NCBI RefSeq assembly: GCF_029633865.1
Contig: NC_079214.1
Coordinates: 23,010,373-23,074,372 of the forward strand
DNA from: Lampris incognitus
Taxonomy: Eukaryota; Chordata; Actinopteri; Lampriformes; Lampridae
Direction: 5' to 3'
DNA: 64,000 nt
A program made the translations under genes and the position numbers. The stretch's first letter is position 1; every line of letters begins with the position of its first letter. Positions 25,497-36,921 of the stretch are shown piece after piece. The notes under the pieces are model-generated. The model was not told the origin of the DNA, searched no databases, and saw nothing but the letters and a program-made list of their open reading frames with translations.

Positions 25497-28256
25497 ATGG
25501 CCACTGGTGAACAAGCAAGTTTTTACCCAATACCAAAGCGCCCACGGGTGGAGTGCATTATCCACTGTTCTGATGATACAGATAAGCTGGTTTCACTACA
25601 AAGTGTCGACTCATGGAGAACTCTGCTCAGGGCAGCTCAGATACGAAATCATGCACCAGTTTTGAAACTGGCAAAAGACATTCCTGAGGGACAGATTCCA
25701 GCAATCTACTACCACAGAAAGTGTCGCAGTATCTTCACTATGAAGCAAATTCTTGATGGCCTCCTTGCAAAAGAAAAGAAAAGGTGTGTCTCTGCTGAAG
25801 AGAAACAATCTAAGAGAGTAGCTCGACATGCTCCAAGTACATCTAGGACTTATGATGCAGAGTGCATATTTTGTCAGAAAAACAGCAAATATTCCAAGAG
25901 ACAGAATACGAGAGAAGTACTGGTGCAGTGTCGAGAACTGCGAGCTGATGCAAAGATCAGGAGTGCAGCCACAAAGAAAAGGGACAGCAGAATCCTTGCC
26001 ATTGTGAGTAGAGACCTTGTAGCAGCTGAAGGGCACTACCACAGGTCATGCTATAGACTTTACACCAAAGAAGAGGTTTCCAAAGGAGAGGTTGCCAGCA
26101 ATGAAGATGATGATGCTGCAGCCCAGTATGAAGCTGCTGTGAATAAGGCATACAATGAGCTGTTCCTCTTCATCAGGATGGAGTTTTTTGGCAATCCTCA
26201 AGTGATGACAATGACTGATCTCTCTTCTAGACTGGTAGCTTCAATGAACTCCCAAGGCATTGCCCAAGTCAAGGAATCAACCAAGAAGCACATAAGGCGA
26301 AACCTGGAGAGTGAGTTTGCTGGAGCCTTGCAGATATTCCCTGATAAGAAAGGAAAATTCCTCCTCTATCCCGATAACTTGTCCATGAGGGAACTTGCCA
26401 AAGAAAATCAGTCTCTCAAAAGGGAGCTGCAGACCCTGAAAAGTGTCAGTGCACAAGATGTTATAGCCAAAGCAGCCATCAAATTGAGAGCAGACATTAA
26501 AAGTCAAGATGTTCCTCAAACCTGGCCGCCTGAAGTCAAACCAGAAGCAGAATGTCCTACCATTCCAGAGTCGCTCATTATCTTCCTGTACTCTCTACTC
26601 ACAGGCTCAAATGATCCTGATCATGCATCCCAGAGAGTGCAGTGCCTTCTGCAGTCATTTGGCCATGACATAGTATATGCAGTGACATGTGGAAATACCA
26701 AGCCTTCCAAGCACATTGTTCTGCCATTCAGTGTCAAATCGTTGACAGGAAATGTAGAGTTGATAAACATCCTCAACCGACTTGGTCACAGTGTGTCTTA
26801 TTCACAGATGGAAGAGATCTACACTGCCCTGTGTCTCCAGAAACTCTCATCATCAGGGAGTGGCATTGCCCTTCCAGCTAACATCCATCCTGGCATATTC
26901 ACAACTTTAGCCTGGGACAATATCGACCGTCTTGAAGAAACTGTCAGTGGTGAGGGAACATCTCACAGAGTCCATGGGATTGCTGTGCAAGCAAAGCCAG
27001 TCAACCCACTTCCTGTCCAACCCATGCCCACTGTTCCCAAAACAAAGAAGAGAAGCATTGATGGACCCCCACCAATGTTACCAACTTACAATGCTGGACA
27101 ACGGGTAGGGCCACCACAAAGCAAAAAGTCAGATGCCGATACTGCAGCCAATACTAAACTTGCCAGAGAGAAAAACCTTCTTTGGGTCCTAGCACGCATG
27201 TCACAACAAGAAGAACAGTCAGTCAGCAGCTGGACAGGCTTCAACATCCTGACTCGAGGAGAGATGACGGTCATCCCCGACAATATAGGCTATCTGCCTA
27301 CCATCAATGCTCCAGCGACACAAATGTCTACTGTCAACGAGGTGCTTAACCAGTCACTGAGCATCATGCAGTGCTTAGGCCTGAGGAAGATTGTCTGTGT
27401 CTTTGACCAAGCCCTGTATGCGAAGGCTGTCGAGATCACATGGAAACACCATGACAAGTTCCATGATATCATCATTAGGCTTGGGGTATTCCACACCATC
27501 TGCACACTGCTGGCAATAATAGGAAAGCGTTTCCAAGATGCTGGACTCAAAGACCTCTGCATTGAGTCTGGCATGATTGCAGAAGGCTCAATTGCTGGTG
27601 TTATGGATGGCCGCAAGTACAACAGGGCAGTGCGACTACACAAGCTCCTGTATGAGGCTCTCATGCGACTGACCTTGAATGGTTTCCTGTCCTGGTTGGA
27701 AGAAACTCACAGGAATGACATGATTCACCTGAATGAGACACTGAAGACCATTGACAGCCTTGGGAAAGAAGTCTCACAACATGCTTTGAAGGAGGTCCTC
27801 GAGAACAGCTCTTGTACACGCATCATGGATCTATTTGAAGTCTACCGTGAGTTCCTTAGAGGTGGAAATGGCAGCCTCTCGAACTTCTGGATGTCCTATT
27901 TGGACATGGTTGAAATCTTGTTGGGGCTCGTCCGAGCATCCAGAGAGGGAGACTGGATGCTACACTTGGCTAGCATTCGAGCAATGATCCCATGGTGCTT
28001 TGCTTATGACAGGATGAATTATGCACGCTACCTCCCCTACTACTACGCCCAGATGTCTGAGCTGCCCATCACACACCCAGATGTGTACACAGAATTCATG
28101 GAAGGAGGCTTCTCAGTCCAACTGGGCTCCACCAATCCCTTTGGCCGAATCCCTGTTGACCAAGCTATAGAAGAAACGGTGAACAAAGACACCCAAACAG
28201 ATATACTACTCAATGAGGATGACAATAATAATGTGATAACAATGTTTGCATTTTAA
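25497..28256 (+). CDS. Intact 919-aa ORF of an unnamed multicopy family: tandem C2HC zinc modules plus transposase-like core
   Basis: This is a single open frame with no intron. Residues 20-76 form a C-x3-C...H-x2-C module (ending YYHRKC) and residues 123-185 a second C-x2-C...H-x2-C module (ending HYHRSC). Residues 300-320 look like a short coiled coil. The middle has features of an RNase-H-like DDE/D core: D474 in AWDNIDRLE, a loop rich in Lys and Pro at 498-560, then D637 after a beta-like strand (KIVCVFDQAL), H666 in LGVFHTIC, and candidate acids E690 or E696. The catalytic assignment is inference. From memory, near-identical segments (FDQALYAKA, GRIPVDQAIEETVNKDTQT) occur in many unnamed fish and coral predictions, where the protein runs on past NKDTQT. 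Here it ends 18 codons later in an unrelated tail, so the C-terminal part may be missing. A 3'-splice-like CAG lies just before the ATG. I saw no clear terminal inverted repeats. It could be a young transposon gene or a domesticated one. Confidence 0.75.
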   Translation: MATGEQASFYPIPKRPRVECIIHCSDDTDKLVSLQSVDSWRTLLRAAQIRNHAPVLKLAKDIPEGQIPAIYYHRKCRSIFTMKQILDGLLAKEKKRCVSAEEKQSKRVARHAPSTSRTYDAECIFCQKNSKYSKRQNTREVLVQCRELRADAKIRSAATKKRDSRILAIVSRDLVAAEGHYHRSCYRLYTKEEVSKGEVASNEDDDAAAQYEAAVNKAYNELFLFIRMEFFGNPQVMTMTDLSSRLVASMNSQGIAQVKESTKKHIRRNLESEFAGALQIFPDKKGKFLLYPDNLSMRELAKENQSLKRELQTLKSVSAQDVIAKAAIKLRADIKSQDVPQTWPPEVKPEAECPTIPESLIIFLYSLLTGSNDPDHASQRVQCLLQSFGHDIVYAVTCGNTKPSKHIVLPFSVKSLTGNVELINILNRLGHSVSYSQMEEIYTALCLQKLSSSGSGIALPANIHPGIFTTLAWDNIDRLEETVSGEGTSHRVHGIAVQAKPVNPLPVQPMPTVPKTKKRSIDGPPPMLPTYNAGQRVGPPQSKKSDADTAANTKLAREKNLLWVLARMSQQEEQSVSSWTGFNILTRGEMTVIPDNIGYLPTINAPATQMSTVNEVLNQSLSIMQCLGLRKIVCVFDQALYAKAVEITWKHHDKFHDIIIRLGVFHTICTLLAIIGKRFQDAGLKDLCIESGMIAEGSIAGVMDGRKYNRAVRLHKLLYEALMRLTLNGFLSWLEETHRNDMIHLNETLKTIDSLGKEVSQHALKEVLENSSCTRIMDLFEVYREFLRGGNGSLSNFWMSYLDMVEILLGLVRASREGDWMLHLASIRAMIPWCFAYDRMNYARYLPYYYAQMSELPITHPDVYTEFMEGGFSVQLGSTNPFGRIPVDQAIEETVNKDTQTDILLNEDDNNNVITMFAF

Positions 28257-28259
28257 CTG

Positions 28260-28857
28260 GGTAAGGGAGACCGGGGTAGTTACCCCTTGTTTCTAGGAAA
28301 GATAAACAAAATTGAGCATGGGACCAAATATTCAGGGGGGAGGGACCATTTTATGATTTTTAATGGATAAAAATACATATGGGTTTGAAGAATGTGATCC
28401 CATTCAGACAGGTTTAGCTAACTGTGGAATTCCATATAGCCACCGGCTCAACCTGCGCCAGACCAAACTGTTCCAGGGAGGGAGAGAGAGGGGAAGGGGA
28501 GGAGGTGAGGGAGGGGCCAGAGCGGGTCTTAGAAAATATGAGTGGAGGAGGGAAGGCAAGGGGAGGGGAAGAGGGCGATGAATCAACCTACCCCGCAACT
28601 GAGTTTCACATCTAGCTGCTACAGTGTAGCTGAAGGGAGTCTGGCGAAGGAGACTACAGTGTAGCTAACATTATGCGGGTTGTAGCCTAGCTAACTCGGC
28701 TACATCTCGTTCAATGTAGCTAGCCTATTACACTGACTAAATTCGTTTTCCCATCTGGGCCCACTGATCTATTGGCATTCTAACTTGACATTTTGGTGAT
28801 TATAAAATGTAGAATAGACGTAACCTATTATTAGCTAGTTAAACTAGCTAACGTTAC
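28260..28857. other. Purine-rich and TAGCTAAC-rich spacer between the 919-aa ORF and the THAP exon
   Basis: The first part has a GGGTAGTTACCCC palindrome just after the ORF stop (28274-28286) and a G/A-rich tract at 28477-28580. The second part has several TAGCTA and GCTAAC motifs and two copies of TACAGTGTAGCT (28620-28631 and 28656-28667). No gene is seen on the plus strand. Confidence 0.5.
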
Positions 28858-29063
28858 CAATGATGAAGTGCAGACCGCAGACGTAAACATGTTTGCTGTC
28901 AGGATCCCAAAGTTGTCCATCCTTGTCTTTCCTTCTGATCGCCTGGAGCCATTTCAATCGTTTTTCTCCCTCCTTCTGCCTTTTAGGCAATACAAAAAAA
29001 ACGAATATTTGGGTTGTTTTTCTTGTTAACAGTACAGTCCATCACACAGCAACTTTTGGGCAT
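28858..29063 (-). pseudogene. THAP zinc-finger first exon, with a one-base slip in a T run
   Basis: On the minus strand an ATG at 29063 opens MPKSCCVMDCTVNKKN, then NPNIRFF; after a run of eight T the frame shifts by one and continues VLPKRQKEGEKRLKWLQ, then AIRRKDKDG, VYVCGLHFIIG. This is the C2CH pattern of a THAP DNA-binding domain (C-x-C pair at the start, W, then C-x2-HF), about 68 residues. It is followed by a good donor (ATTG, then GTAACG) at 28857. THAP domains occur in host regulators and in P-type transposases. The next exon would lie under the opposite strand of the 919-aa ORF; I did not find it. The slip suggests a dead copy, or a sequencing error in the homopolymer. Confidence 0.65.
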
Positions 29064-29186
29064 CGTAGCTACGGCTAGACTGCGTATCTAATACAGTGCG
29101 GTTTGGCGGCTTGGGTTTTCTATCCCCCTCTCCTGGTGTCCTGTTGTCAAGGTACCCGGAAGTGTTCCGGCGGTCTATTGTGTATG

Positions 29187-29273
29187 TAGGAACGACCGAC
29201 CAAGCAGGAGGTAACACAGGGATTCGAACCGGGATCCCCGTGTTGGTAGGCAACGGAATAAACCGTTACGCTT
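29187..29273 (-). mobile_element. tRNA-headed SINE, family A, copy 6 (head fragment)
   Basis: Only the tRNA-like head remains, in reverse: the B-box region GATTCGAACCGGGATCCCCG and the TTGGTAGGCAACGGAATAAA block. It lies just upstream of the THAP exon start. Confidence 0.75.
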
Positions 29274-30265
<992 letters not shown>

Positions 30266-30689
30266 ACCAACAACATGTTAACTTATGGAAAAGATGTGTT
30301 TTGTGTCAAATCTGAGTGGATGGTTAAAATGCAGATGTCTTCTGATATACAACAATTTTTAATTGCACTCAGTGTGAACGAAGCGCCCAAGAAACAAACG
30401 AGAGCTCAGCTCATGGCATGCAGCTCCCCAGGTATCCCAACCATTTAGAGGACCTCTCAACTATTTCACACCCAAGTTCTCTCATATTTAGGGGAAAAAA
30501 AGAGGTGTATATCATTCTAAATGTGCAACATAATGCAGATGGATTCAGATGAAGGTAGAGCTGAAAGTCTCCCAACCAGGAGCCCCTACCTCTATACTCA
30601 AGCGTGAGCGCCTCAAAGCATATTGCACTGCAACTCATATTTCCCTATGGAGACAATTAAGTTTTGATTCTATTCTATTTGATTCTATT

Positions 30690-31030
30690 CTATGTTACTG
30701 GCTCCTCCAACACATCCCGGTACCCAGCTTTGAGTGCTTTGCACTTACCAGCAGTGCCCATCATGACCAGTTGCCAATGTGGGGTTATCATCTTTTTATC
30801 ACAGTGGCTTGCAGAGAAGAATATCTTCACCTCAAGCAGAGTAACAGAAAATCTCAGCCTGTTCTCAGGCAGGAACATGTCGATGACAACGTTCATGGTG
30901 ATGATCTGCAGGATGGCAGCTATGTAGCGAGCAATGAGATAATGGGTGAACTATGACCGCCACTTGTTGTGCAAAACAAATGCAAACGTGAAGAAAAGAA
31001 AATTTGACATCTTCAGAAAAGCATTAACTC
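30690..31030 (-). other. Unrecognised open stretch with membrane-like segments
   Basis: On the minus strand one frame reads NAFLKMSNFLFFTFAFVLHN, a stop at about 30954, then FTHYLIARYIAAILQIITMN, VVIDMFLPENR and SASHCDKKMITPHWQL, with a donor-like GTAAGTGC after GGGCACTGCTG near 30747. The two hydrophobic runs and even codon use hint at a decayed exon of a membrane protein. Text downstream of the donor resembles a common fish repeat, so it may be chance within a repeat. I do not recognise it. Confidence 0.2.
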
Positions 31031-31931
31031 TGCTTGCCCTAAAAGGCCTATATCTATCGATAGCATAACAAGTTTAACACCACTTAATGTTGAGTACTAC
31101 AAATGCATGCAAATAAAATGGAGGGGGTAACTTGAGTTTACCTCTTTAGTGCATCCCTGATGGTCGGGTTAGAAGCAGTTGCTGTTCACCATGACATCAG
31201 AAACAAAAAACCACATACACTGGTGTGTGGTGATGATAAAAGCTTTAATATTAAAGATATAGTATGGTGCTGAGGAGAGAAGACGAGTTGGAGTGATGGC
31301 TGATCATAAAAGCCATGGAGACAAAACTACTCCACCATTGTGCAAGGAGTTTTCTGTTTTTTTCTTTACAATACTTTTTAGACAGGCAAAGAAGATATTC
31401 AGGTCATGAGGGACCCCCCCCCCCTTCCCCAAAGTGTCAGAGTTGAAGCAAAGATGTAGGAGGTTGGCATTTCCGAGGGAGTCGAGAGAGTTCTGTGTGA
31501 CAGAGTTTGAGGAGGTTTTAAATTATTACATATGACTGACGCATCAGCCTTCACAAACCTGGCAAGTTCCTTTCATCTGTGCCTTTATTACCTATGCTCT
31601 CTATTGTCTTGCACTGTAGACATTTGTGCCCCCTTAAATATTTTGGATGCACCATGCGTCTGTCTGCAAGATACTTTGTTTGGTCCTTTTTTATTCTTAG
31701 ACAAAGATTTTTATGGGTTTCTTGTTCCTGATTCTAAATACATTAATATTTTTGTTACCAACTGACTCACTCAAGGAACGAGTGCGACCAAGCAAAAAAA
31801 TTCAAAATTTGTAAATTCAACATCAGAAAACCGTGCCATATCTATATTCTCTTATGGCTCAACAGACTGATTTCAAGCAGGTTTCAAGCTGATTTCAAGA
31901 CATTTCTAAAGGAATAAATGGTAAATCTGGG

Positions 31932-32275
31932 TGGCACGGTGGCATAGTGGTTAGCAAGGTTGCCTCACAGCAAGAAAGTCCTGGGTTAAACCCCGGGGTT
32001 GTCCAACCTTGGGGGTCATCCCAGGTCGTGTGGAGTTTGCATGTTCTCCCCGTGTCTGCGTGGGTTTCCTCCGGTTTCCTGCCACAGTCCAAAGACATGT
32101 AGGTCAGGTGAATCAGCCATACTAAATTGTCCCTAGGTGTGAATGTGTCGGCCCTGTGATGGACGGATGGCCTGTCCAGAGTGTCTGCCCGCCTGCCGCC
32201 CTATGACTGCTGGGATAGGCTCCAGCATCCCGTGACCCTAAGTAGGATAAGCGGCTTGGATAATGGAATGGAATG
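31932..32275 (+). mobile_element. tRNA-headed SINE, family B, near full length
   Basis: It begins GGTGGCACGGTGGCATAGTGG, with A-box-like TAGTGGTTAGC and a B-box-like GGGTTAAACCCC. The conserved core follows (GCATGTTCTCCCCGTG, GTCCAAAGACATGTAGGTCA, CTAAATTGTCCCTAGGTGTG, ATGACTGCTGGGATAGGCTC) and it ends GATAAGCGGCTTGGATAATG with short ATGG-type repeats. This is the reference copy for the other family B pieces in the window. Confidence 0.8.
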
Positions 32276-33924
32276 GCATTTGTAAATTGATATTTATTTA
32301 CCAGACTTAAATGGCAACAAAGCAGTCTTGGTTTATCAAGTGTGTAAAGCTAAATCGATGAAATGTACGTTTAGGATGAGGGACATGTGAAATTTGGAGG
32401 TGTTGTTGGGTTTGGAAGCAACAGACAAACGCAACAAGAAAAAAATAAAGTTGGGTCCTAGACATGGTGGCCAAAAATAAGCATGAAAGGGGTGGCTTTC
32501 TGTTTAGGGACCACAGTGGCTATCTTCTTGTATTTAACCGAGGCTAACCTACACCCACATGCTGTCCAATTTACTACGATGACCTACCCTCCTTTGTCCA
32601 CACGACTCCTGCAGAGAAGAGGAAGAAAACATACAAGTGAAAAGAAAAGGTCTGGCTGTCACCATTTACAAAAACAAACAATACCAATATGCTTTTGAAT
32701 CTTGAGGCACCATTTAGTGGCAATTATTATTGCAGTTAAATATGATCCATCTCAGGAAAATACAGTGAAATGAAAGGGAAATAAAACACTGACTGTAGAT
32801 TATGGAGGGGAAATTGGAGATATTTCATGCTGTATAGTTTCCCCTGTGGGCCGATGTCAGGCCCATCACTTTGTGAAGATGCCAGCCCAGTTAAGGATAA
32901 TCAAACAGTGGTGTTTGATGTCCTCCTGCCGGTGGATAGTGGCTCCTGGCCAGCGCTTTCTTTGGCAAGCAAGGGCGGTAACACATCTAAGATTGACCAG
33001 ATAGCTGTTTTATGTTGGCATACACTGGGCGCTTGTGTAGCCGTAAGAAACCAGGGGAGGTTTATGATATGCTGTGCTGAAACAAACAGTCGCCATGGGC
33101 GTGGTAACAGAACTGCTAATGTTCTCAATAGGTTCTGAAAAGTTTAATGTTTCAATAGGCATCGAGTCTTAGGGCTCTAGTTCCCAGGTCACAGTGCTGC
33201 CGAAGGTGCCGGTGCTAGTTCACGGCCCAAGTCGATCTACGGTGTGGCCTATACCTTTTTGTTATTCCAGGATATGCTGTGCTGGTGGTAATCAGGCGCA
33301 ACGGAGGCGCAGTTGTGTAAGGGTTGGATTAGAAGGACTATCAGTAGGAGTGGTGGGGGCTGTTTTATATTACGGCAAATCAAATCACCTCCTCTCATTC
33401 CCTTTAAAAGCAGCACGCTCTGTCATGGTGAATTTTGTAATGGACAGCAGAAGTCCAGACCAGCTAAGGCAGAAAAGCTTCTCCCAGGAGGAAACTGAGG
33501 TGAGGTCCTTGTTGAGGGGGGTGCAGAGTCGCCAAGTGTGCATACAACAGACATTAACACCAATTCCAATGTAATATGAGATGACACACAAACAGGATTT
33601 TTTGATAAGCTACTGTTTAACGTGTCTTTGTTTTCACCGGTGTCTTTCTGTCTTTACTGTGCATTCTATGAACACGGCATGAGACCTCAAATAGTTGTGA
33701 TCATGGATCAATAAGCCTCGGCAATCAGTTCGTTCTTTCAGGCTGAATGAGGTTAACTGAAATAATGAAATCCCCATCACCATGTAGTTTTCCATGTGGA
33801 ATGATGCACATTGACTGTTTTATGTGGGAAGATAACGATACACATTGTGCAGATATTTTGTTTTATGATTAAAAAGGTTTAGGACAGCAGTCATTGGTTA
33901 AATTATGCACAAAACCATCGGTGG
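32276..33924. other. No gene seen
   Basis: Two plus-strand frames of 103 and 126 codons (32827-33138 and 33194-33574) show no domain and no supported splice signals. Confidence 0.4.
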
Positions 33925-34345
33925 TCACTCGGGGTCGATTATGACTGTCCTCCCCGTGGGTAACCAGGTGGGTGTAGAGGCCGATCCTGGCGCTTCATGA
34001 TGCTTGTGACAGCTTTTTATTGGAGTGGCTGATGCGCCTGACGCCACCACGCGGTCCTTGGCAGGGGGTGGCCAGAGTCCAATGGCATGGAGAACCAAGA
34101 TGATTGGGGACCACCCTCTGCTGCAACCTTCATCTGCCTTCACTGCCGTTGTGACTTGGAGACATCTTCCACCACTTCCGCCTTTGAGGTCTTTGTTGGA
34201 TTGTGCTTCGTTTGGAACCTCCCCCTTGACCTGTCCACTTTGGGTGACCCTACCAGGAGCTAAGCTCCGGACGACATAGCTGTTGGGATCATTGGTGCAC
34301 GCAAGCTTCTCCACCACGGCAAGTTGGTGATCCAGGAGAAGTATG
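33925..34345 (-). repeat. Unassigned interspersed repeat
   Basis: Reverse-strand text such as GAGAAGCTTGCGTGCACCAA, TGATCCCAACAGCTATGTCG and CCTGGTAGGGTCACCCAAAG is of a kind I recall in many fish loci, probably part of a non-LTR retroelement. A 147-codon open frame crosses it, but I recognise no domain in it. Confidence 0.45.
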
Positions 34346-35061
34346 CACAAAATAGGCCAACATAACATACACTAAAGTGGGGTGTGTGATTTTGGATAAG
34401 TCTATGCTTAGTTTACTGCCGCCTAAACCCCAGAAACTACCACACAACGCCTGCGTCTGCGCTAAGACGAGCTGACCAGGCGGAGATGCAGGTGTAATAT
34501 TTGGTTTTATTTGACAACAAACTAGCACTGTGCCACCTGATTTTCACAAACACAGCCTCTACTGCGCCCCCGCACCCATTTCGGCACAAACGATGTCATG
34601 GTGAGCCTGGAAATTAGCAGAGAGAAAAACCACCTCGCACCCAACGAAATTGCCACTAGTCACTACATCTGCGTTGGCGCTACCGCCGGCTTTGCACCAT
34701 CCGGAAACTGGAGTCCTGTATCTTAATTCAACGTAAGTCACTTCAGAGGCGGCGATAATAAAGGTCATCTCACAGTACTGATCCTGTCCTTGGACAGACG
34801 TGTGGCCATTTAAAGTAGGAAGGCTGTCGTAGAGCTTACCAGAATAATACAGAGGGAGCCTGGTTCAAAAGCAGCTAAACACTTTGGGGGCATTTTATTT
34901 ATGTATGTTTAATAGTCACAGTCACTGTCTCTTTTAGGTCATTTGAACATTCATATAAATCTGCCTATTCTCACATAAACATTCACTGCTGATGGGATTT
35001 TTTTTAATATAACACCAAGAAGAAATACTCATTTATCGGTGGTGATATTTTTAATGTGTGA

Positions 35062-35192
35062 AGGCCTGGCAGCCTGTCCAGGGTGTCTCCCCGCCTGCTG
35101 CCCAATGACTGCTGGGATAGGTTCCAGCATCCCTGCGACCCTGAGAACAGGATAAGCGGTTTGGATAATGGATGGATGGATGGATGGATATC
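35062..35192 (+). repeat. SINE family B tail fragment with ATGG repeats
   Basis: It contains GGCCTGGCAGCCTGTCCAGG, ATGACTGCTGGGATAGGTTC and GGATAAGCGGTTTGGATAAT, then five ATGG-type repeats. Confidence 0.8.
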
Positions 35193-35423
35193 TTAAATGG
35201 GCAAAGAAATTGAGTCTGATGTCGCCCACTTCAGTTTGAATATCACAAATTAATGGGCTAGGAAACAAGAAGAGTCAGGTGGGGGTGGGGGGGGGTTTGA
35301 GCATCGTAATAAATAAAAATTACCTAAGATAGTCACAGGTCGACAGCATAATAAATTCTATCCCTAAAACTCCACCAGCTTTACTTCAAACTTAAGATAT
35401 GGCTAGACAAGTATTAATTGTAT

Positions 35424-35542
35424 TATCCATTCCATTATCCGAACCGCTTATCCTGCTCTCAGGGTCGCGGGGATGCTGGAGCCTATCCCAGCAGTCACTG
35501 GGGGGCAAGTGGGGAGACACCCTGGACAGGCCGCCAGGCCAT
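35424..35542 (-). repeat. SINE family B tail fragment, reverse
   Basis: The reverse-strand tail: ATCCGAACCGCTTATCCTGC, CTGGAGCCTATCCCAGCAGT and GACACCCTGGACAGGCCGCC. It lies 230 bp from a forward tail fragment, so the two could pair. Confidence 0.8.
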
Positions 35543-36596
35543 GAGTCTTATTCATAGAAATATATAAGTCAAACTTCTTAATTCTACAAGTAAATGAACA
35601 TGAGTGACAACATCCTGTGTAATGTTACCTTGTCATTTAATGGTGATGAAATGGCTGGCTCAGCCAATCAGCTGGTTTTAAGTTTGAAAATATGGGGGAA
35701 CGTAGTTTGTGTGTCCCTGGGGTTGAGGTCGGGGGGGGGGTCACATAAAATAAAGTACTTACATATTACATCCCCAAATCAGAACTCAGCGGCCGCCTCA
35801 AATTCAATCTGCTGGGGAAGTTACAGTGAGGATTTTTTTTTCTCTCAAAATGGCAAATGTTAATTTATGACCATGGCTTTCACCATCATTTTCCTCTACC
35901 AGTGACTTTGGAGTTGGAAATTGTTTAATTAAATGTTCAAGTGCACTTGGAGGAGCTATTGGTCAAGGTTTCGCTTCAGGATGTAAGGCACAATTGACAT
36001 GAAAGATTCATACACAATCTGTCCCCATGTCCCACAGGTTCAGTGTGCTGATACCGAACTCGGAGAAAAATCCAATTTAAGCTGCCAACAGTTTATAAGG
36101 ACGGTGGTAAACAAAATGAAAGAGGGATTACTGATTACAGAAAGTCTGTTTAACTAAGACGTGTCTGACTTACTTCTTCTTGAGAGAGTCAGAGTACCGG
36201 GCACTGAAATCATACGTTTTTGTTAAATCAATGCCATTTCAAGTTAGATTACATCAGGGTTAATGTGGCCTGTCTAATCATGTCAAATACAGGCTGACTC
36301 TCTGTATCTCTTCTTACTGTTTAGACTGCCTCCAAAGACTATGTGTACCTGAACTGCCCAGGCCAATAAAGATCAGATGTGCTTTGTGCGTCGCTGAAGT
36401 TTCTAGCGTCATTCCTGACAGCAAGGGGACTCATTCAGGAGCTCTCTTTCTAACAGTGCAGGAGCCCTGTGTTTTTAAGTATTTTCCAAACACTTTGAAC
36501 TAATACAGGTACCTCACAACAAAAACTAGAGACATGCTGGTGGTAGGTATGGAGGGAAACAGAAAAAAGAAGCGGACGGACACATGCGCACAAACA

Positions 36597-36880
36597 CGTG
36601 TGCATCTTTGTGAGGAAACCCTCAGTGACTACATTCAATCCCTAGTCCTTAACCCTAACCATCAGAACTACATGCTTGACCCTAACCTCAACCTAATCCT
36701 AATTCTAACCCTAAACCCAAATCCTAACCCTAAAACAGACCCATAAAGAAGTGAGGATTGGCCAAAATGTCTTCACTTTGGCCAATCCTCTGAACCATCA
36801 GAGTGAGGACATAAAAATGTCCTCACTCTGATGGCTAGAAACTGAAATTGTCCTCACAAAGATAGAAGTACAAGTACACT
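36597..36880. mobile_element. Foldback element with telomere-like repeats and two perfect hairpins
   Basis: A 13-bp inverted repeat ATCTTTGTGAGGA (36604-36616) and its complement (36851-36863) bound it. Inside is a degenerate CCCTAA-type tract (36650-36730), then two perfect hairpins: a 14-bp stem at 36753-36766 with 36777-36790 (loop 10), and a 16-bp stem at 36795-36810 with 36819-36834 (loop 8). No coding sequence. It fits a non-autonomous foldback or MITE-like repeat. Confidence 0.65.
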
Positions 36881-36921
36881 CTCACACATGCATGCACGCA
36901 TGCCACACGCACACACACACG

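Noticed and set aside
36650-36730. Interstitial telomere
   Set aside because: The CCCTAA-like units are degenerate and lie within a repeat element with its own inverted ends.
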